Part shown: in pieces, positions 62,401 through 64,000 of the stretch | How positions within the stretch are numbered: position 1 is the stretch's first letter | Layout: each line of letters starts with the position of its first letter | DNA from: JAHRVQ01 sp029941905 | Lineage (GTDB): Bacteria; Pseudomonadota; Gammaproteobacteria; Pseudomonadales; Azotimanducaceae | Length of the DNA: 64,000 nt | Assembly: GCA_029941905.1 (NCBI GenBank) | Contig: JAPYTQ010000025.1 | Coordinates: forward strand, 1-64,000 | Reading direction: 5' to 3' | Made by a program: the position numbers and the translations under genes | The notes under the pieces: generated by a model | Told to the model about the DNA's origin: nothing | Seen by the model: only the letters and a program-made list of their open reading frames with translations | The model's database searches: none

Positions 62401-64000
62401 CCTGCCAATGTCGTTGCACCTGCCANNNNNNNNNNNNNNNNNNNNNNNNNNNNNNNNNNNNNNNNNNNNNNNNNNNNNNNNNNNNNNNNNNNNNNNNNNN
62501 NNNNNNNNNNNNNNNNNNNNNNNNNGATGTCGTTGCACCTGCCAATGTCGTTGCACCTGCCAATGTCGTTGCACCTGCCACTAGTAATCTGCCAGAGACG
62601 GCTTCTCCAGCTGCTGTGTCACAACAACCGACATTAGCTGCAACGGTGGCACCGACGTCATTACCAGTGAGGGATGCAAACTGGGTTGCGGCATTCCAGA
62701 GCTTGCAGGAGCAGACGCTGCAGGCGCAGATGTCGTTCCAACAAACCCTTGGGGACGCTCATCAGTCATTTTTAAGAGCAAGTGAAGTTGCATTTTCACA
62801 GTTAGGTGGCACGCCAGTCTCTGCTGAAATGCAAGCGCCATTGACAGCCCAGGTTGCTGCGCCCGTTGCCCGGCCCGGCGTCGAAGTGCCTGCTGTTGCT
62901 CAGACTTCAGTGCAGGCTCAGGCCGTTGAACCGGCGTTCGAAACGTTGGATTTTGAGAGGATGTTATTGGATATTGTCGCCGAGAAGACTGGCTATCCAC
63001 AGGAAATGCTCACCCTTGATATGGAACTTGAGTCAGGCCTGGGCATTGATTCGATTAAGCGGGTTGAAATACTGTCTACCCTGCAGGAAGAAATGCCTCA
63101 TCTGGGTGAACTCGATACCGCTGAACTAGCGGAACTCAACACCCTCGGGGAAATCATTGAATTCGCAGCGGCTTCCGGTCCGACCGTGCCTTCAACAACT
63201 ACTCCGGCTGCAAATCCGGTTATAGGGCGCGCAAACACGACAGATCTGGATTTCGAATCGATGCTGCTGGATGTCGTAGCAGAGAAAACGGGTTATCCAA
63301 AAGAAATGCTGACCCTGGATATGGAACTGGAGTCTGGCCTGGGCATTGACTCCATTAAACGCGTAGAAATCCTCTCTACCCTGCAGGAACAACTGCCTTC
63401 CCTGGGCGAAATGGATACTGCGGAACTTGCAGAACTTAATACTCTTGGCGAAATCATTGAACTGGCCAGCGCATCAGCCGGGCCAGTATCGTCAGCGCCC
63501 GTCGAGGTAACGGCTACTTCTACAGCTACATCCACAGTGACGACACAGGACTTCGAGTCGATGCTGTTGGACGTGGTCGCGGAGAAAACCGGGTACCCGA
63601 AGGAAATGCTGACCCTGGATATGGAGCTTGAATCGGGTTTGGGTATTGATTCCATCAAGCGTGTAGAAATCCTCTCATCCTTGCAGGAGCAATTGCCGCA
63701 TCTGGGTGAAATGGATACTGCCGAACTTGCGGAACTTAATACCCTGGGTGAGATTATCGAGCTGGCCAGTGCGTCAGCACCAGCCACCGTGTCCAATGAA
63801 ACTCCGTCTACAGATGCCACGTCACAGATTGATTTTGAATCGATGTTACTAGCCGTGGTTGCCGAGAAGACGGGCTATCCCAAAGAAATGCTCTCCCTGG
63901 ATATGGAACTGGAATCAGGGCTTGGAATTGACTCTATCAAGCGAGTTGAAATTCTCTCTTCGCTACAGGAACAAATTCCCCATGTCGGTGAAATGGATAC
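59425..64000 (+). CDS. pfaA: PfaA-type iterative synthase (KS-AT-ACP repeats), truncated by window edge
   Basis: The protein starts MTKQQKAKFSPIAVVGASGL. The ketosynthase (about residues 10-460) has the active-site Cys211 in VVDAACASSLGA, His346 in EAHGTATKAGD and His394 in GSVKSQIGHTKSAAG. An acyltransferase follows with FLFPGQGSQYVNMG and Ser689 in GHSYGEVTAL. After a hexapeptide repeat broken by a 100-N gap come at least four ACPs, each with LGIDSIKRVEIL, the phosphopantetheine Ser being at codons starting 63051, 63351, 63651 and 63933. With exactly 100 N the frame would break, but the ACP frame is open and continuous, so the gap length is wrong. The KR expected after the ACPs would lie beyond the window. 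Confidence 0.93.
62371..62580 (+). repeat. 18-bp tandem repeat encoding a VVAPAN-type linker, with gap
   Basis: Units of RATGTCGTTGCACCTGCC encode Asp/Asn-Val-Val-Ala-Pro-Ala. Copies flank the run of N on both sides, so the gap is a collapsed part of this array. The encoded Ala/Pro-rich strand is a flexible linker between the acyltransferase and the ACPs. Confidence 0.9.
62426..62525. other. Assembly gap of 100 N
   Basis: A run of exactly 100 N, the usual arbitrary placeholder, lies inside the 18-bp repeat. To keep the pfaA frame the true gap must be 2 modulo 3 in length, and 17 modulo 18 if only whole repeat units are missing. Confidence 0.97.
62949..64000 (+). repeat. Tandem ACP-domain repeats in pfaA
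   Basis: Four ACP units of nearly identical sequence follow one another, with the modified Ser codons 300, 300 and 282 bp apart. Each reads FESMLL.VVAEKTGYPKEML, then SGLGIDSIKRVEILSxLQEQ and ends ELNTLGEIIE. Linkers vary in Ala/Thr/Ser content. More copies may follow past the edge. Multiple ACPs raise the output of PUFA synthases. Confidence 0.95.

Noticed and set aside
62581..63000. Minus-strand 139-codon frame and other long minus-strand frames through the ACP region (for example 63293-63820)
   Set aside because: They are shadows of the repetitive pfaA coding sequence, whose plus-strand motifs are unambiguous.
1..64000. tRNA, rRNA, tmRNA, RNase P
   Set aside because: I found no cloverleaf ends or diagnostic motifs, including in the structured region at 36.5-37.1 kb.

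Overview
This looks like a chromosomal contig, probably assembled from a metagenome, of a marine-type gammaproteobacterium. The case rests on moderate GC content, gammaproteobacterial-style proteins (cardiolipin synthase C-like PLD, RND efflux, UgpBAEC-type ABC transporter, GntK/Gnd) and a PUFA/secondary-lipid synthase cluster (pfaD, pfaA) at the right end. The species cannot be named from this sequence. One assembly gap (100 N) lies inside a tandem repeat in pfaA.

Layout. 1-4.9 kb: a coiled-coil protein running off the left edge, an NAD-dependent epimerase/dehydratase, and a large secreted protein whose signal peptide and body are in different frames. 4.9-11.6 kb: a mostly leftward catabolic block (LLM flavin monooxygenases, amidohydrolase, GMC oxidoreductase with small subunit, MDR reductase) that carries two broken toxin genes (mazF, yoeB) and copies of a short inverted repeat. 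11.7-20.2 kb: a rightward catabolic run (two phytanoyl-CoA-dioxygenase-like enzymes, two SDRs, CaiB-type CoA transferase, a deleted alpha/beta-hydrolase, an unknown duplicated-domain protein, D-aminoacylase-like amidohydrolase). 20.3-26 kb: CadD-like transporter, PLD lipoprotein, small secreted proteins, DUF3089 hydrolase and a decayed SCPx-type thiolase. 26.2-35.8 kb: TauD-like dioxygenase, RND pump, glyoxalase/AraC pair, Baeyer-Villiger-type monooxygenase and a leftward membrane-protein cluster including an unlisted 41-aa protein.

36.2-37.2 kb has no convincing protein gene. It holds five same-strand DnaA-box-like 9-mers in helical phase next to an AT-rich stretch, followed by about 550 nt that folds into many local hairpins (three UUCG loops, one GNRA loop) and ends in a strong intrinsic terminator. 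This is the best candidate here for an undescribed element: an origin-like or DnaA-responsive site beside a large structured RNA.

37.2-47.2 kb: acyl-CoA catabolism (enoyl-CoA hydratase, acyl-CoA dehydrogenase, MDR reductase), gluconokinase and 6-phosphogluconate dehydrogenase, then more PhyH-like dioxygenases, a cupin, a CoA transferase and an SDR. 47.2-53.5 kb: a PAS-domain relic, an esterase, a complete Ugp-type ABC importer and a HAD phosphatase. 53.7-57.3 kb: DUF35/thiolase pair, epoxide-hydrolase-like protein, VOC protein. 57.7-64 kb: pfaD and the start of pfaA (KS, AT, at least four tandem ACPs, cut by the window edge).

Two themes stand out. First, many PhyH, LLM, CaiB, SDR and MDR enzymes suggest acyl-CoA-linked breakdown of branched, isoprenoid or sterol-like compounds (inference). 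Second, there are many relics made by internal deletion or frameshift: mazF, yoeB, alpha/beta-hydrolase, SCPx thiolase, a PAS sensor and the secreted protein.
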